Below, piece after piece: positions 62,487 to 64,000 of a DNA stretch of 64,000 nucleotides. The notes beneath the pieces were generated by a model. The model made no database searches. It had not been told where the DNA came from and saw only the letters and a program-made list of their open reading frames with translations. The position numbers and the translations under genes were made by a program. Within the stretch, counting starts at the first letter, position 1. Each line of letters opens with the position of its first letter. Origin of the DNA: Promethearchaeota archaeon (GTDB taxonomy: Archaea > Asgardarchaeota > Lokiarchaeia > Sigynarchaeales > SOKP01); contig WJIN01000143.1 of NCBI GenBank assembly GCA_014730295.1, forward strand, positions 45,007 to 109,006. The letters are read 5' to 3'.

Positions 62487-62711
62487 ATGGCTAAAAAAAC
62501 AGAAAGCTATATTGCAAAAGCCCCGATCCGGCGCCTCATGAAACGAGAAGGTGCGGATCTGGTAAGTGCTGACTCTCTTGATAAATTAATCGATTTCTTA
62601 GAAAAAAGCGCTGCAAAAGCGACCAAGGAAGCAATCAAGATAACTAAAGCTGATAAAAGAAAAAGAATCACTGCCGAAGATATTAGAGAAGCAACAAGAG
62701 ATTGGTATTAA
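62487..62711 (+). CDS. Archaeal histone (HMf-like)
   Basis: 74 residues, the standard single histone fold. IAKAPIRRLMKREGADLVSADSLDKLIDFLEKSAAKATKEAIKITKADKRKRITAEDIREATRDWY covers helices 1-3; RRL and the RKRITAEDI loop are the DNA contacts. No N-terminal tail beyond MAKKTESY. It wraps DNA as a dimer or hypernucleosome. GTGGAGG is 10 nt before the ATG and a good TATA box is upstream. Confidence 0.97.
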   Translation: MAKKTESYIAKAPIRRLMKREGADLVSADSLDKLIDFLEKSAAKATKEAIKITKADKRKRITAEDIREATRDWY

Positions 62712-63019
62712 GCCACATTTCCTTTTTTCTTTTTTTATTTTTCTCTTTTTCGATTGAGAGATTTTGTTTAAGATTAATAACATCCTATAATTAACTCCTT
62801 AGAATAAAATATATGGTTATGTAATATATTTTTAATATCTAAATCATTTACAGGAAGCATTTTTATTCTTAAGCTAAGAAACCGAGTTTTCGTTTTTCAT
62901 TATTAGTCACACCTAATGATTTAAATATAATGGTATTTTTTTATTAATAAGAAAACATTTATCTGAAGAATTGAGAGAATTAAATTTATTCTAATAGTTT
63001 AATTTGGAGGTTAAGATTA
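62712..63019. other. Intergenic region after histone
   Basis: About 300 AT-rich bases. A T-rich stretch directly after the histone stop (TTCCTTTTTTCTTTTTTTATTTTTC) is a likely archaeal-type terminator. The rest should hold the promoter of the membrane methyltransferase. Nothing else seen. Confidence 0.5.
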
Positions 63020-63580
63020 ATGAGATTATTTCCTAGCTTAGGACTAAATTGGCTTAATGGATGGATCTTTTTTGTATTTTATCTCGTTATATTTGGGATA
63101 ACATTAAGCATTTGTTCGAAAGATGTAAGAGAAAGGTTGTATGATAGATCTCTTTGGAATAAAAAAACAAAAATAATTACCGCTTTAGGCAAATTATTCT
63201 CCTTAGCTAACATCATATTAATCCTTTTTGCGAGGTTGCTTATTGGTAGTCTGGAATTCTATATAGGAACAATACTTTATCTGCTGGGATTAAGTTTGTT
63301 GGTAATATCGATAATTAACTACAGAGATGCCCCGCTGGATGAACCTATAACCCGAGGAGTATACAAATATTCTCGAAATCCTCAAATCATTTCCATTTTT
63401 ATCATGTTCTTTGGTATGTGTCTCGTGATCGGTTCATGGATAAACTTGGGATTGCTTCTCATTAGTATTATCTGCAGCCACTTTAGCATTTTGGGAGAGG
63501 AAAACTCATTAACTGAGCAATATGGGGAATCATATGTGAACTACATACAACGGGTGCCACGTTACTTTCTCTTTATTTAA
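63020..63580 (+). CDS. Membrane methyltransferase-like protein (PEMT/ICMT family)
   Basis: 186 residues with about five hydrophobic helices. The C-terminal part carries ITRGVYKYSRNPQIISIFIMFFGMC and GEENSLTEQYGESYVNYIQRVPRYF, the SAM-binding pattern of phospholipid methyltransferases and isoprenylcysteine carboxyl methyltransferase (RHP-like RNP, EE). The substrate may be a lipid or a prenylated molecule. GGAGG precedes the ATG. Confidence 0.85.
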   Translation: MRLFPSLGLNWLNGWIFFVFYLVIFGITLSICSKDVRERLYDRSLWNKKTKIITALGKLFSLANIILILFARLLIGSLEFYIGTILYLLGLSLLVISIINYRDAPLDEPITRGVYKYSRNPQIISIFIMFFGMCLVIGSWINLGLLLISIICSHFSILGEENSLTEQYGESYVNYIQRVPRYFLFI

Positions 63581-63619
63581 CCACATCTATAATATTTTTT
63601 TTAATATTTAGCTATATCT

Positions 63620-63994
63620 TCATCTATTCTCGAATAGGGCTATTAACTTATCCCAATTCATCATCATTGCGAGGTCTAAGGGAATTTTTCCTTCGTTAGT
63701 CTTTATCATTGGGTTCGCACCATATTCCAGTAACACCTGCACCGTGGGAGTGCTACCCGCTAGTGAATGATGATGTAACATTGTCCATCCTCGTTCATCT
63801 TTGCGTTCAATTTGAGAGGGGGGGTCTTCCAGAAATTTTTGAAGACTTGGAATCATCTCTTCACTCATGGGATGCTCAATAGTAGCATCGATTGGTTTGT
63901 CTTGTTCAAAGTATGGTGTAATTTTTTCTTGATAAGGATCAGCAAATTTAAGCCCCCATGCGTCATCATGGCTTTCTCTCTCCTTTTTATTCAT
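63620..63994 (-). CDS. Ankyrin-repeat protein
   Basis: 124 residues from an ATG close to the window edge. RKDERGWTMLHHHSLAGSTPTVQVLLEYGANPMIKTNEGKIPLDLAMMMNWDKLIALFENR contains about two ankyrin repeats (G-T-x-L-H-x-A, LL-x-x-GA-x). The polar N-terminal part is unlike a known domain. The true start could lie outside the window. Protein-protein interaction is the expected role. Confidence 0.8.
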   Translation of the reverse strand: MNKKERESHDDAWGLKFADPYQEKITPYFEQDKPIDATIEHPMSEEMIPSLQKFLEDPPSQIERKDERGWTMLHHHSLAGSTPTVQVLLEYGANPMIKTNEGKIPLDLAMMMNWDKLIALFENR

Positions 63995-64000
63995 GCGAGA

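Noticed and set aside
1..64000. CRISPR arrays, rRNA and tRNA genes
   Set aside because: No regularly spaced repeats and no convincing tRNA T-loop or rRNA stretch were recognised by eye; a tRNA missed by eye remains possible.

Overview
The window looks like a chromosome segment of an Asgard archaeon, most likely a Lokiarchaeia-type (Promethearchaeota) lineage. It is AT-rich. It has archaeal ribosomal proteins (uS13, uS4, uS11), an HMf-type histone, a Rab/Ras-like small GTPase, TrmB, DtxR and PadR regulators, a tungsten-type aldehyde ferredoxin oxidoreductase, a CofC-like F420 enzyme and an HdrA-MvhD-FrhB-like redox cluster whose genes need UGA read as selenocysteine. The assignment rests on gene content; no rRNA is present.

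Layout. 1-309: partial sulfatase. 551-2101: FGGY (glycerol-kinase-like) kinase. 2508-9442: complete tryptophan operon (small ORF, then trpD-C-F-B-A-E-G) with overlapping or nearly touching genes. 9628-17067: alpha/beta hydrolase, MazG-like hydrolase and a purine cluster (purC, purS, purQ, purL, purF). 17188-21835: CxxC protein, membrane histidine kinase, DtxR- and PadR-type regulators, Hsp20 followed by a large nested hairpin. 22150-32839: AOR, ribbon-helix-helix protein, amidohydrolase, ZIP transporter, a tandem-repeat Cys protein, two MDR oxidoreductases, a membrane-anchored PHP protein. 32849-38078: three 2-hydroxyacyl-CoA dehydratase-like subunits and an SCP2-like protein, with a decayed IS200/IS605 right end (TnpB tail plus omega-RNA-like hairpins) splitting a membrane gene. 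38606-41003: adenine methyltransferase and a partner (restriction-modification candidate). 41180-47952: hypotheticals, nadE, a proline-rich coiled-coil protein, an MFS transporter, a serine hydrolase. 48121-50785: ribosomal genes. 50902-54962: selenoprotein redox cluster. 55586-56223: VapBC with a frameshifted toxin. 56515-63994: serS, coiled-coil protein, CofC-like, small GTPase, TrmB, histone, a membrane methyltransferase, an ankyrin protein.

The most unusual locus is rps11. Its conserved uS11 sequence can be read only if two tiny AT-rich insertions (about 30 and 29 nt) are skipped, leaving a 20-nt micro-exon between them. Both insertions are built alike: 5-6 nt, then a 15-nt hairpin with covarying stem pairs and nearly the same loop, then 9 nt, and both are followed by GCAAT. 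This points to a shared removable or bypassed element. I could not fit a canonical bulge-helix-bulge motif by eye, so the mechanism is open.

The second theme is selenium-dependent energy metabolism. HdrA has two in-frame UGA codons and MvhD has two, each where a conserved cysteine belongs, and a structured RNA follows mvhD as a SECIS candidate. No CRISPR array, rRNA or tRNA gene was recognised.
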